Positions 44,332 to 56,545 of a DNA stretch of 64,000 nt are shown piece by piece. A program made the position numbers and the translations under genes. Within the stretch, counting starts at the first letter, position 1; each line of letters opens with the position of its first letter. Source of the DNA: Phoebastria nigripes (taxonomy: Eukaryota > Chordata > Aves > Procellariiformes > Diomedeidae); the NCBI GenBank assembly GCA_035582835.1, contig JAYKAV010002973.1, forward strand, positions 383,465-447,464, given 5' to 3'. Under the pieces are notes generated by a model. The model did no database searches, was not told the origin of the DNA, and was given only the letters and a program-made list of their open reading frames with translations.

Positions 44332-44540
44332 AACTAGAAGATGTCTATAGGAGGTTCATTCTCTGTTGATTACTCAGGAAATCTAAAAGTAGAAAAGATA
44401 AACAGAACCATAAACTAGGAAGCTGAAATTAAAAAAAAAAAAACCACTATGTGTTGACATATAAACAACTTCACATTTAAGTTTTTACTATTAAAAATCC
44501 TTTTCGTTATTTGGGAGCATTTGAAAAAATGAGAAGATGG

Positions 44541-44542
<2 letters not shown>

Positions 44543-44602
<60 letters not shown>
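44543..44602. repeat. Pure A60 homopolymer
   Basis: Sixty uninterrupted A. The preceding sequence is not a recognised SINE or LINE tail, and no mRNA-like sequence or polyadenylation signal precedes it. Length is likely uncertain. Confidence 0.9.
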
Positions 44603-44606
<4 letters not shown>

Positions 44607-45773
44607 AGAATAGGAGGTCAACTATCTCCATCAATTAAGAATTAGAGGTAAAAATAAAAATTAGTGCCTCTCAGAAGGACTATGTGGATGCTAAAAAGGA
44701 ATTTTTTTTTTTTTTTTTAGATCAGGAACATGGAACTCTGATTAAAAACAGCTAATAAGTTCAACATTATTCATTGTTCTTTATCAGCACTATAGGTTAT
44801 CACTGATGACAAAATTTGCTGGTGATGTTAAGCAGATAGCTCAGAAGGAAGTTTATCCCCTGGAAGCCTAGGCATTCCAGATAAAAATCTGTCCTTAGAG
44901 GAAAGAGAGAGAGAGGAGAGAGACACTTCCAATGGATTACTCCTAATCTAAGAAAGATACACACTACGGATGAGTTAGACCCTGTCTTAGATAAATAACA
45001 TTGTGATGGCTAAAGATGACCTAAATAAATATGTGTCTAAGTAGCTGAAAGTTACTGAAGACTCCAACTTCTTTTAATAATAAGATGTAAACTATTAAGT
45101 CACTTTTATGTTTTGAAAATATTACCTACTTTTAATTTTATAAGATATGAAGCATTTCAATGGAAAAATCATAGGTGTCAGAAAAAAATAGTTTGGTTAA
45201 TGAATTGTCCTATGGGAGTCAAAAACATAAAACCCCTGGAATATTATCTGAGTTTATTTCACAAGATGACAAATGTGTGTAAAGTAATTGCAGAGCTCAG
45301 TAATTTCTATTGAGAAAATAATAAATTGACATTGTATGGGCATTTTTTTTTTTATTTATTAAAAAAGTAACAATATAGACTGGGGCCTCTATGCAGTCCT
45401 GAGATATAATTCTGTTCAGACTTTGAAACTGATATTTTCATTTAATTTGGACTTTTAATTACCAGCTTGTTAGTTACTATCTTGAGGCAGATGCCAGCTA
45501 TTAAGTAGACAGTGAAGGAAGCAGAAGTTTGTTAGTTATTACTTAACCTGAGCAGTGTTATTACTTAAAAGGCTGGAAAAAAATAACAATGTCCTAAGTA
45601 GAATTAACTGGAACATGTTATTTCTGTTGGGCTCATATTAATGCCACGAAGCAACTTTTAAATTAATAAAGAGGAATGCTTCTAGTCAAAACACAATATA
45701 AGTACCTATTCTTACTTCAGCATATTTATAATATAAATTCATATATTAATACGTATGCCAATACGTCAGCATA

Positions 45774-45815
45774 TCTGTGTGTGTGCGTATGTTTGTGTGT
45801 GTGTGTGTATGTATA
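45774..45815. repeat. Interrupted TG microsatellite
   Basis: CTGTGTGTGTGCGTATG followed by TTTGTGTGTGTGTGTGTATG. Confidence 0.92.
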
Positions 45816-46621
45816 CGTGAGTGTACAGGAATGAAAAGAATTTACTGGTTGACTTGTGTTTCTTACATCTGCTTTTCAGGATAACTGTGAGGAATAGAGA
45901 TGAACTGCCAGCAATATTAACATCAAAAGCAGGGAAACTGAGAGATTTCCTCTTTCTTGGAATGTCAGCATGACTGGACTGACATTTTTGTCTTCTATTT
46001 GTTCTTTCATTAAAGACCACAAATACATTTGCCCAATGTCCTGTACAGGTAGGAATAGCAAAGATGTCACATATGCCAAAGACTGAAAAAAAAAAATCTA
46101 AACACACCACTTTTAGATTTACCAAAAAGTTGTCTTCAAAAAAGTGTAGTTATTTTATAATGTCATTTATTGGAAAAAGTCTGAGGTCTCAATGTGTTTG
46201 GAGAATAAGGCAGCAGCCTTGTAAACCAGTTCCGTTTTCTAGATGTGTCGTTGACTTCTGCCATATATTCTTTTGCATCAGAATTTTTGAGGCTATCATC
46301 TTTGCATTTTGAAGTTTCATGGCTTAGGACAGCCCAATTAACTCACACTGTACAGGTTCTCAGGTTTGGTATTTTGGGATCAGTTTTGCATGAACAACAG
46401 GGAATTTTTAAGTTCTTTATCTTATTTCTGCTTTATCCCCCTTTTTAAAACAATCGAACAAACAAACAAACAAACTATATTCTTATTCTAAGATGGAAAA
46501 AGCCTGATCAGTTCAGGGGTAAAAGAAAGGGCTATCAGCTAGCAGAATAGATTTTGTTGCTACCATAGGTTCCCTGTATATATTTGTATGTATTCAGTAT
46601 TAGCAATCCACATTTGGAAGT

Positions 46622-47137
46622 TGTCATGGTTTAACCCCAGTCGGCAGCTCAGCCCCACACAGCCGCTTGCTCACTCTCCCCCAGTGGGATGGGGAAGAGA
46701 ATCAGAAGGGTAAAAGCGTAAAAGTTCATTCACTACTCCCCATTGGCAGGCAGGTGTTCAGCCATTTCCAGGAAAGCAGGGCTTCATCATGCGTAACGGT
46801 TACTTAGGAAGACAAATACCGTAACTGCGAATGTTACCCCCTTCCTCTTTCTTTCCCCCAGCTTTTATTGCTGGGCATGACGTCATATGGTATGGAATAT
46901 CCCTTTGGTCAGTTGGGGTCAGCTGTCCCAGCTGTGTCCCTTCCTTGTGCACCCCCAGCCTCCTCGCTGGTGGGGCAGAGTGAGAAGCAGAAAAGGCCTT
47001 GACCCTGTGTAAGCACTGCTCAGCAATGGCTAAAGCACCAGTGTCTTCTCAACACTGTTTTGGTCACAAATCCTAAACATAGCACCATACAAGCCTCTAT
47101 GAAGAAAATTAGCTCTATCTCAGCCAAAAACAGTACT
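46622..47137 (-). mobile_element. LTR, family B, internally deleted (516 bp)
   Basis: On the plus strand it begins TGTCATGGTTTAACCCCAGT and ends AGCCAAAAACAGTACT (last base mutated from A). About 80 bp around the polyadenylation signal is missing: GGTAAAAGCGTAAAAG runs straight into TTCATTCACTACTCC. The CRE TGACGTCA is intact (46878-46885). Flanks GAAGT and GGCAT do not match, so no target-site duplication is seen. Confidence 0.93.
46878..46885 (-). promoter_or_regulatory. CRE/ATF palindrome in family B LTR
   Basis: Perfect TGACGTCA followed on the sense strand by GCCCAGCAATAAAAGC, a weakened TATA. Identical position to the site at 61898 in another copy. Confidence 0.6.
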
Positions 47138-47692
47138 GGCATTAGAGGATGTCTATGATGATCCGAGATCTACTTTGGCTGCATCTAAACTTTTCAAGCC
47201 CTAAGTGCTTTCCAGCTGCCTGCTCATCTCTTCCTGGGTACGTGATGATGTACATTAGGGGTCTCCTGCTTTCACACATCCTTATTCTTCCTTAGAGGAA
47301 GAAGTGACTATGGTGCACTCAAACAGATATGGGCTGGAGAACCAGGAATGCAATATGTACTTCATGCAATTTTTCAGTCACTGCTAAGATAGTCTCAATG
47401 TCTACAGCTTCATACTGCACTCTTAGTTCAATAGATAATTATTTATTAGCTGCATTACATTCATTATATGCAGATTATTCAGTATATAATGGTGGCCTTT
47501 TCCAGTATTGTTTATAGTAAACCCCACAAACTGAGTGTGAATTATTTTACTTAATTTTAGCCTGGATAAAACCAGACTTCTATGCTTTACTGGTCATCTA
47601 GTCTCCCTGTTTAATCAGTAGGGAGAGCTAAGAATTTTCATAGGGTGATTCATCCTATCACAAAATGGTTGTCCAACATAGGGTGGTGACTT
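47138..47692. other. Unique DNA, no gene seen
   Basis: No recognised repeat or exon. Confidence 0.5.
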
Positions 47693-47850
47693 CACAGAAT
47701 CAAAGAATCACATAATGGTTGAGGTTGGAAGGGACCTCTGGAAGTCACCTTGTCCAACCCCTCTGCTTAAGCAGTGTCACCTAGAGCTGGTTGCCCAGGA
47801 TCATGTCCAGATGGCTTCTGAATGTCTCCAAGGATGGAGACTCCACAACC
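47693..47850 (-). mobile_element. CR1 LINE, short 3' end of a different subfamily
   Basis: CACAGAATCAAAGAATCACA, then GGTTGAGGTTGGAAGGGACC and GGTTGCCCAGGATCATGTCC. The tail differs from the ATTCTATG type and is close to the copy at 25004. Confidence 0.9.
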
Positions 47851-50504
47851 ACACAGAATTCTGCTTTGGAGTGTCTGTCAGTAACTAAAAAGAGAGACTT
47901 AATGATTATGACTTTTGAGTCTTCCAAAACAAGAACCATTCCACTTAAATTAGATACTTACACTACTAGGAGTCAGCAATAAGATATCTACAGAAAAATT
48001 AAACTCACTAGCTTTAGTTTTATAAAGTCAATACCTATGGAAGATTCAGGCATGAATTGCACCCTGGAGTTGTCTAATTCTCTCTGTTGGCAATAAAAAC
48101 AGGTTTGAGTATCAGACTAGACATCAAATGTTCAAAATGCTTAATTTATGCTAGAAACTCTCACTCCCCCATAGTTCTGGAAATATTGCTATGTATCAAT
48201 TATTTTGTTCTATTTAAATACAAATATTAATTTTTAACAAATTAATATTTTCTACAGCACTGGCATTTTAAAACATAAGTTGATAAATATGCTGCTAACT
48301 CGATATGACTATCAACAGAATTCCAAATGTTCCAAATGGAGAATTGGTGTCTAATTTTTTTTAACTCAGAAACGGAATTTCATCTTGACTCGGGAAATCA
48401 GGATTGTTTGGGAAGCCTAAGAGGAAAAGAAGTGTATTTTGCATAAAATAAACAAAAAAATACTTATGATAAAATATATTGGAAGGTGGTTGTAAGACTG
48501 GATTCCTTCTTCCTGTTTTTTATTTACATGAACAATGACAAGCTGAGTGATGAAGGAGAAGATGGTTTAGACAAATACCTCTATTTGGTATTTTGGAGGG
48601 AAAGGATGTTTTCCATTTAGAAATTATGAAACTAATGACTGTTTTTGTCATTGAAACCTAATTAGAGTCAGTTTGAAAGTAATTTATCTTTCTCAAGCAA
48701 CCAGAGAAATAAAAGCCAAAGTGTTGAAATGATCAGCTGGTTTATCTGTAGAGCTCATCTATACAACTTCCTCCTGATGCTGAAGATAATCATATGGGAG
48801 TGTTTCAATTCCCTTGCAATCAGTTCTAAACATGTGGAAGACAGTCTTAATCTGAGATTTTTTTGTTTGTTTGTTTAACCTACAGGTCATTTGTTATCAT
48901 TTTGGAATTAAAAAATCAATAAATACCAAATGATCCATCACCTATTGGGCCCCAACAGGCAGTCTGCCTGGAGACAGGATTTTCCACCAGGATAAATTGT
49001 TCGCAAGTACAGGAAGGAAAGTGGTAGAGAAATGTTATGAAACAGATTCAGTGATGCATTGCATCTGTCTTTAAAATTCTTCTGGTGGGATTCCTACAGC
49101 ACTTTTAGCTTACAGCCTTCCTTAACCACTCACTTTTCACATGAAGTAAAAAGTACTGTGTGATCAAGGCTGAAATGCATATTCCTAACAGTAAGAAGGC
49201 AGTGCCGGTCAAGTATATTTACTCAGTAAGAGATTCCAAATAAACATGTGCTGTTCTAAACTGGACATATTGTTCATTATTGTACAACAAAGAATAACTC
49301 TGTCAAGACATTTACTTATTTGGTGGCCTAAAATATCACTCCAGTAAAAACTTCATTTTCCTTGAAAAATATACATGGTTTGCTTATTTTCTTGTAGTAA
49401 ATGATTGGGTTAAATGTAGAATGGATTGAGAACATACTCATAATTATTTTGTATCTCATTTTAATTTGAGGTATTTAAAAAAAAAAAAAAAACCTGCACA
49501 TGTTGGTAAGTTGTGGTGAGGAATGGAAGGAAAGCAGAAGGGAGAGAAGTTAATAAAGTGAGACTGCTGCTCTAAGGACTACAGACAGAGCTGTTGAGCA
49601 TAGTATTTAACTGCAGCTAGGCAAAGCAGGATCTTATACATAAAAGCTCTAGTTCTTCATTCAGTGTTTTTTTTGAGGTGTCTTATTAAAAACAGAATGT
49701 CAACAGGAAAGAATAAGAGCTGTTTAGCTCATAGAATATTTGGTATTTCCAGAGGGCATGAGAGACAGCCAAAACTTCACTGATAGAGCAGGAACACATT
49801 TTTCAAACACATTATTCCTTTAGTTTGGAGCTTTTCTGGTAACAGGGAAAGACTAATATTTTGGCCTCCGTTTTTTTAGATTTTGTGACTAACCTTCCAG
49901 AAAAATGTTTCTTTTCTGAATGCTGGATTCTGCTATAGCTTTTGACTACCAAACTTTAAAACAAACAAACAAACAAAATAAATAATGTAAACAATCCTAC
50001 TGATATATTTGAGTCAAAGACTTGAGGATTTCTTATGGTTTTTATAAACACTGGATAAGGATTTCCCAAGAAATACACTTTACTGACCAAGGAATTCTAT
50101 CAGACATACCAAATAAGAGAAATTGATAGGTTCAATACCTTTCACTGATACTGGGAGAAAAAAAAAAAAAAACGAAAAACAATGTAACAGCAACTGTGTT
50201 CCACAACTGAAAAAGAAAAAAAAAATACTCTCTGATATAGGTGATCAAGAAAGGAAAACATGAGACCATAATGAATTCATATGAAGTGGTTTCTGCATAC
50301 TGGCAAAGAATTATTTGAATTCCATATGTTGTACTGTCAGATATTTTGAAGCATAAGCACAGTGCTATATTAGAGATTTTCCAGACAAAACTCTTGCAAC
50401 CTTTTTAAGAGCCAATATATCATAGTTTTAAAAAATATTTCCTATAATGTACTATGTTAAGGATATACATACTTAATTTTTTGGAGGGGGGCTTTAAGAT
50501 CTTG
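47851..50504. other. AT-rich unique DNA, no gene seen
   Basis: Homopolymer A runs near 49475-49490 and 50158-50172 and a short AAAC array near 49960. No exon or repeat family is recognised. Confidence 0.5.
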
Positions 50505-50509
50505 ATGAC

Positions 50510-51104
50510 TGTGTTGGTTTTGGCTGGGATAGAGTTAATTTTTTTCATAGTAGCTTGTATGGAGCTATGTTTTCAATTTGTGCTGGAAACAATGTTAATA
50601 ATACAGGGAGGTTTTAGTTATTGCTGAGCAGTGCTTACACAGAGTCAAGGCCTTTTCTGCTTCTCACATCACCCCGCCAGCGAGTAGGCTGGGGGTGCAT
50701 AAGAAGTTGGGAGGGGACACAGCTGGGACAGCTGACCCCAACTGACCAAAGGGATCTTCCATACCATATGATGTCATGCTCAGCATATAAAGCTGGGGGA
50801 AGAAGAAGGAAGGGGGGAACATTCGGGGTTATGGCATTTGTCTTCCCCAGTAACCGTTACGCGTGATGGAGCCCTGCTTTCCTGGAGATGGCTGAACACC
50901 TGCCTGCTGATGGGAAGTAGCGAATGAATTCCTTGTTTTGCTTTGCTTGCGTCCGTGGCTTTTGCTTTACTTACTAAACTGTCTTTATCTCAACCCACGA
51001 GTTTTCTCACTTTTACCCTTCTGATTCTCTCCCCCATCCCACTGTGGGGGAGTGAGCAAGCGGCTGTGTGGGGCTTAGTTGCCAGCTGGGGTTAAACCAC
51101 GACA
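50510..51104 (+). mobile_element. Solo LTR, family B (595 bp)
   Basis: Starts TGTGTTGGTTTTGGCTGGG and ends GGGTTAAACCACGACA. Perfect 5 bp duplication ATGAC at 50505-50509 and 51105-51109. TGATGTCA (decayed CRE) near 50770 precedes CATATAAAGC (TATA box, 50784-50793). Transcription would start near GAACATTCGGGG; ACTAAACTG replaces the polyadenylation signal ATTAAA. The 81-codon open frame inside is not a gene. Confidence 0.95.
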
Positions 51105-51109
51105 ATGAC

Positions 51110-54021
51110 GTACATTGGTTTAAAAGATGTATATGCTCAGCTTAAATATGGTTACTTTTTTACATTTCTATTCAGCACTAGATGGCACTCTGAATTTAAA
51201 CTGTAATACACTTTTTCTTTTCTCCTTAGAATACAGGGAACATGTTACCTTTGTTCTATAATTAAAATGAATCATACAGTTTAATCAAATGATTTCACTT
51301 TTTCCCGATTGCAGTAGTAGGATGTCTCCTAAGACCTATTACTATGCTATCAAATAATAAAGAACATAAAAGAAAGAATCAGTCAACTTATAATATACTG
51401 AGATACTCCCACTGAAATTCAAAAGCTTTTTTAATCTAAAAAAGCAAAGCGTTTGATGCTATTTAAATGCTTGTTACAATATTTTCTGTTGTTTAATGTA
51501 CAAAATTAAAAATCTTTAAGACTTAAATTTAAATATAACCACTAACCTGTGTTGTAGAATAGTGGGAACTTTGTAAAATTCTCAGTGCTGTATATCTGCA
51601 ATTCGTATTCAACATACCAAATCATCTTGGGCAGTTAGCTTTAAACCGAGCTACTTTATTAAAAATGAGCTTTGGATGCATAATTTACATAAAGATAATG
51701 AAATTATTATAATAATTAAAAAAAAAGAATAGACAAAGAATACTCTAAAACCCTTAAAATTACTACATTTTATAAAAGATCATCTCTCTTTGTCTTCTAT
51801 TATTTAGCAGGAGATAATAACTTTTTTTTTCCGCTGGATATGCTACTGGATGTCTAAGCTTTATGTTGACTGCTGTTAATTTTGTAAGACAATATTTATT
51901 TTTAGATGCTCAGCTTTTGGATTATCCATTTATCTCTGTGTATTATAGTGTGACTTTAAAAAAAAATTATTATTTTTTTAATAGAATTTTGGAAAATAAA
52001 TAATTTCAAATGGAAGGTTACATATACAATTTTGTTTTTTGAATACCATGCATAAACATCTTAGAGACAGCTGAAGAGCAGTGAATATCTCAGAGTTAAA
52101 ATTTAAGAAGAATACATGGTAAGGCAAAATATTCAACTGTCAGAGTTATATGGGAATAAACTTTGAAATCCCTAGAATATTTTAGAATGTTTTTATTATG
52201 GTTATTATGTCCCATGGTTATTATGAGCTTGGGCTAGCTCTCCATTAACTCAGCTTCTAGTCACAATTGCTTATTTTGATCTTTCAACGTTCATCCTAGG
52301 ACATGTAGCTTCCATGTACCAACAGGATTGTACTATTACTATGTTTCATTTTCACTCTGTGTATAGATTGCCGATCCTAGTACAACCTGACATGCACTTT
52401 GTTATCTGCTACTTGTTACTAAATTAAGATCTTACATTATCTGTAAAGAAGTATGTTTTATATTAGTCAAAGACTAGCTTTCACAGTATGTTACAGATTA
52501 CATTCTAAATCAAGTACATCAGTTTAAATACCCCAGAGGCCAAATGACATCTAAGACAATGAGTAACCAATGTGCATTAGTTATTCCTTTATTATATTAG
52601 GATCATAATAGTTTTTCCATTAGTCCTGGGAAAAACGCCCTGTTGATAAACCCCATCAGTGCTTGCTTTTATTTATTCTTGATTTTCCTAAAACTTATTA
52701 AAAAATGTTCTTTTGAGAAATGAATTGCTGCAAACCTTGGGTTTTGTGTTCCCTCTGTAAGATTATATCACTTCTAGAATATAATGAAAAGTTCCCTCTA
52801 TACTGATCCGATATGTCTGTGACTTTTCTAAGTCAAAAAGGAATGTTCAAATGTATTCACTTTTCAGAAAGGTACAATAGTCTATAGGGACCTCTACATT
52901 AATATGTTTAAGCTGCTTCCAGAATCTGAGTTAAATCATTTAAGTCTAGCTTTGGTATTTCTGCATTGCAAGGTAGACACAGTTGTGGGAATCACAGACT
53001 GAAATAAGTTCTGACATATTTGCATGTTGTTTACCCTGTAATCACCTAATTTTTCGAATTCACATAGCAACAAAACTCTTCATAGAGGTACTACAACCTA
53101 AATATGAAAGGTAGCAATGATCTTGGATTAAACTCAGGATATTCTGGTGTTACATGTCTAAGTGAATTCAGTGTATCCCCTTTTTACAGAATTAAATATT
53201 GGGTTTGTTTGGTTTAGTTTATTTGGTTTTGTTTGTTTTGGGTTTTTTGTTTCTTCGTTTGTTGTTTGGGTTGGGAGGGGGTAGGTAAGAGCTTCAGGTG
53301 CCTAGACACCTGTTTAAAAGATTTTTTAAGGCTAAATATGAAGTTGATGTAGAGAAATGCATGACTTCTTCCTCTCAAAATAATTCATCTATCTGATACA
53401 ACATGTTCCTACTATTAAATTTACATCTAAAGGAATACAAAGTGATGCAATGATACTTGAGACTCTAGTAAGTTTATAATGACAGACATAAGATCATTGT
53501 CAAGATACCACACATAATAATCTATGAAAGAGAAGTCTATCAATAATGTTACTGAAAAGACATGAAAATCAAATCCATTTATAGAATATGATTGATATTA
53601 ACCTCACATAGTTAATAGAAATTTCATTTACATCCACAAAATGTATGAAATATGCATATTCTAGATGATCTGATTCATATCAAAGATATCCAGGAAGATC
53701 TNTTACTCAGTTTTATAAAGCGAGGGACTAGTTTTCATTCAGTGTGAGATTCTTCTGCAGGTAATGTAGTAAATATGACATAAAAATGTAATGTGAAATT
53801 TACAAGCATGTAGAAAATGGAGTTCATTTTGAATAATATTTCAAGGAGTGATTTTTACAATAAAGTGGTATTATTACACAAAATATTATCCCTGAGAATA
53901 TTTGAAGGCAGACGTTAAACTAAGTAATTTGTGGAGGCAGGAGAGAGGAGGCCATTAAAAATAAATTAAAAACCTCCCCAAATAAGTAAGCTAGATGTCT
54001 GAATATCTATTTATGTCTGTA
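51110..54021. other. AT-rich unique DNA, no gene seen
   Basis: About 2.9 kb. A T/G-rich low-complexity tract at 53198-53285 (GTTTGTTTGGTTTAG, TTTGTTGTTTGGG) is the only feature. One ambiguous base at 53702. Confidence 0.55.
53198..53285. repeat. T/G-rich low-complexity tract
   Basis: Almost only T and G for about 85 bases, ending TTGGGAGGGGG. Confidence 0.85.
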
Positions 54022-54255
54022 TGATCATAGAACGGTTTGGGTTGGAAGGGACTTTTAAAGATCATCTAGTCCAACCCCCCTGCCATGGGTGGGGATATCT
54101 TTCACTAGGTCTGGTTCCTCAAAGCCCTGTCCAACCTGAGTTTGAACANGTCCAGGGACGGTGCATCCACAATTTCACTAGCAAACCTGATCCTGTTTCT
54201 CTCCACCTCATTGTAAAAATTTTTTTCCTTATATCCAATCTAAATCTACCCTCTT

Positions 54256-54666
54256 TCACTTTAAAACCGTTGCCCCTTGTCTTGTCATTACAGGCTCTGG
54301 TAAAAAGTCTCTCTCCATCTTCCTTATAGCCCTCTTTGAGTATTGAAAGGCTGCAATAAGGTCTCGCTGGAGCCTTCTCTTCTCCAGGCTGAACAATCCC
54401 AACTCTCTCAGCCTTTCTTCATCACAGAGGTTTTCCAGCCCTCTGACCATTTTTGTGGCCCTCCTCTGGACCCGCTCCAAGAGGTTCATGTCTCTCTTGT
54501 ACTGGGGCCCCTGAACTGGATGCAGTACTCCAGGTGGGGTCTCATGAGAGCAGAGCAGAGGGGCAGAATCACCTCCCTCAACCTGCTGGCCACACTGCTT
54601 TTTACACAGCCCAGGATATGATTGTCTATCTGGGCTGCAAGTGCACATTGCTGGCTCATGTCCCAT
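54256..54666 (-). pseudogene. CR1 ORF2 C-terminal region fragment
   Basis: Reads [40 protein letters not shown] and [17 protein letters not shown]. It overlaps the RT piece (54486-55022) in another frame, so a frameshift near 54490-54660 separates RT from this region. Dead. Confidence 0.8.
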
Positions 54667-55022
54667 TTTTCATCCACCAGTATCCCCAAGTCCTTCTCTG
54701 CAGGGCTGCTCTCAACCTGTTCATTGCCCAGTCTATATTGATACTGGTGATTGTCCTGACCCAGCTGCAGGACCTTGCACTTGGCCTTGTTGAACTTCAT
54801 GAGGTTCACCTGGGCCCACTCCTCAAGCCTGTCAAGGTCCCTCTGGATGGCATCCCATTCCTTGAGCAAATCAACTGCACCACTCAGCTTGGTGTCATCT
54901 GCAAACTTGCTGAGGGTGCACTCATTCCTACTGTCTATGTCATTAATAAAGATATTGAACAGCACTGGTCCCAATATGGACTCTTGAGGGACACCACTCA
55001 CTACTGGTTTCCATTTGGACAT
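54486..55022 (-). pseudogene. CR1 ORF2 reverse transcriptase palm fragment (178 codons)
   Basis: Begins [20 protein letters not shown] (RT motif B region, usual GVPQG changed to GVPQE), then [16 protein letters not shown] and [13 protein letters not shown] with the catalytic FADD box at residues 40-43. It continues through [20 protein letters not shown] and [20 protein letters not shown]. Motif A lies upstream in another frame. Confidence 0.85.
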
Positions 55023-55507
55023 TGAGATATTGACTGCAACTCTTTACATACTGCCACCCAGCCAATTCCTTATCCGTCTAACAGTGCACCTATCAAACGC
55101 ATATCTCTCCAATCTAGAGAGGTGTTGTGTGGGACAGTGTCAAAGGCCTTACAGACGTGAAAGTGGATGGCATCATGAGCTCTTCCTTTATCCACCAACA
55201 AAGTCACTCCATCACAGGCCACCAGATTAGTCGGCACGATTTGCCCTTGGTGAAGCCATGTTGGCTGTCTCTAATCACCTCCCTGTCTTCCATATGCTTT
55301 GACATAGCTTCAGGAAGGTCTGTTCCATGATCTCACCAGGCACAGAGGTGAGGCTGACTGGTTGCTAGTTCTCAGGGTCCTCCTTTTTAGCCTTTTTAAA
55401 AAGAGACTTGAGAGATGTGGGAAGAGAGATTGTCATTGAAAATTGAGGCACAAAAAATGTTGAGTACCTCAGCCTTCTCCATGTTGGTTGTCACTAGTTC
55501 TTCTGTC

Positions 55508-55699
55508 TTATTTATTGGACGGGTACATTTTCTTTATTCTTCCTTTCTGACCAATGTAACTGTAGAAGCTCTTCTTATTATTCTTTACATCCCTTGCCAA
55601 ATTCAGCTCCAACTGTGCCTTTGCGTTCCTTATCCCATCCCTACTCATCCAGGCATCATCCCTATATTCTTCCCAGGATACCTGACCCTGGTTCTGCAT
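55508..55699 (-). pseudogene. CR1 ORF2 linker fragment
   Basis: Reads GQVSWEEYRDDAWMSRDGIR and KAQLELNLARDVKNNKKSFY, the region between endonuclease and RT. Short, with frameshifts on either side. Confidence 0.8.
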
Positions 55700-56034
55700 T
55701 TCCTTCTTACACCTTAGTCTGACCAGGAGGTCCTAACTCAGCCATGCTGGTCTCCTGCCTTCCTTGCCTGATTTCTTACACATGGAAATTGAGAGCTCTT
55801 GTGCTCTAAGAAAAATGTCCTTAAAGAGCTGTTAGCCCTGTTCAGCTCCTTTGCCCCTGAGGGCAGTTTCCCAGGGGATCCCATCCACTCATTCCTTAAA
55901 CAACCAACAGTTTGCTTTCCTAAAATTCAGGGTCCTGTCTTTACTCTCCACCTGGCCCATACCCCTCAAGATTGTGAATTCCACCAGGGCATGATCACTG
56001 CAGCCCAGGCTGCCACCAATCTTGACCTCTTTAA

Positions 56035-56274
56035 TTAGAGCTGCTTACAGCTTGCTGTGCCACTTTTCCAGCAGATGTCAGGGTGGTTGAAGGCCCCCAA
56101 CAGGATCANAGCCTGCAAACGTGATGCTTCCTGTTGTTGNAGTAAGAACACTTCATCTACAGGCTCCCCTTGGTTGGGCGNCCTGTAGTAAACACCAGCC
56201 ACAAGGTTTCCTTTGTTGGCTTGGCCCCTAATTTTTACCCATAAGCTCTCAACCTGTTCATCACTGTTTTTCAA
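56035..56274 (-). pseudogene. CR1 ORF2 endonuclease fragment
   Basis: Reads SDEQVESLWVKIRGQANKGN, LVAGVYYRxPNQGEPVDEVF and LLGAFNHPDICWKSG. This is the apurinic-endonuclease-type domain that nicks target DNA. The catalytic GDFN motif is GAFN here, so the key Asp is lost. Ambiguous bases at 56108, 56140 and 56181. Confidence 0.85.
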
Positions 56275-56545
56275 AGACAGCTCTGTGCAGTCAANCCATT
56301 TTCTTGTATAGAGNGTAACCCCCCCATGCCTCNTTCCTTGTCTGTCCCTTCTGAACAGTTTACAGCCGNTGCTTGCAGTGCTCCACTTGTGTGATTCATC
56401 CCATCACATTTCAGCAATAGCGCTTAGATTGTGGCTTTCTAGCTACACAGTGGCTTCCAGCTCCTACTGTTTGTTACCCATGCTGCGTGCANTGGTATAG
56501 AGGCACTTCAGCTGGGCTATGGACTGTGTCACCTTTTTAGAGGAA

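Larger units (their letters stand above)
44332..46621. other. AT-rich unique DNA, no gene seen
   Basis: Contains an A60 run (44543-44602), a T-run (44702-44719) and a TG microsatellite (45774-45815). No exon is recognised. Confidence 0.5.
54022..56545 (-). mobile_element. CR1 LINE, 2.5 kb, endonuclease to 3' tail
   Basis: Longest CR1 here. Minus-strand order: endonuclease (56400-56035), linker (about 56030-55500), RT (about 55330-54486), C-terminal region (54666-54256) and 3' untranslated end with a poor tail (CGTTCTATGATCAT). Several frameshifts separate the pieces. At least eight ambiguous bases lie in 54149-56490, mostly in the endonuclease. Frames in the opposite strand are shadows. Confidence 0.92.

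Noticed and set aside
44415..44621. Phenylalanine-rich frame on the minus strand
   Set aside because: Translation of the A60 homopolymer.
45766..46125. 119-codon minus-strand frame ending in a His/Thr-rich stretch
   Set aside because: The end is the TG microsatellite; the rest has no recognised motif.
54453..55025. 190-codon plus-strand frame
   Set aside because: Shadow of the CR1 reverse transcriptase read on the minus strand; the minus frame has all the recognisable RT motifs.
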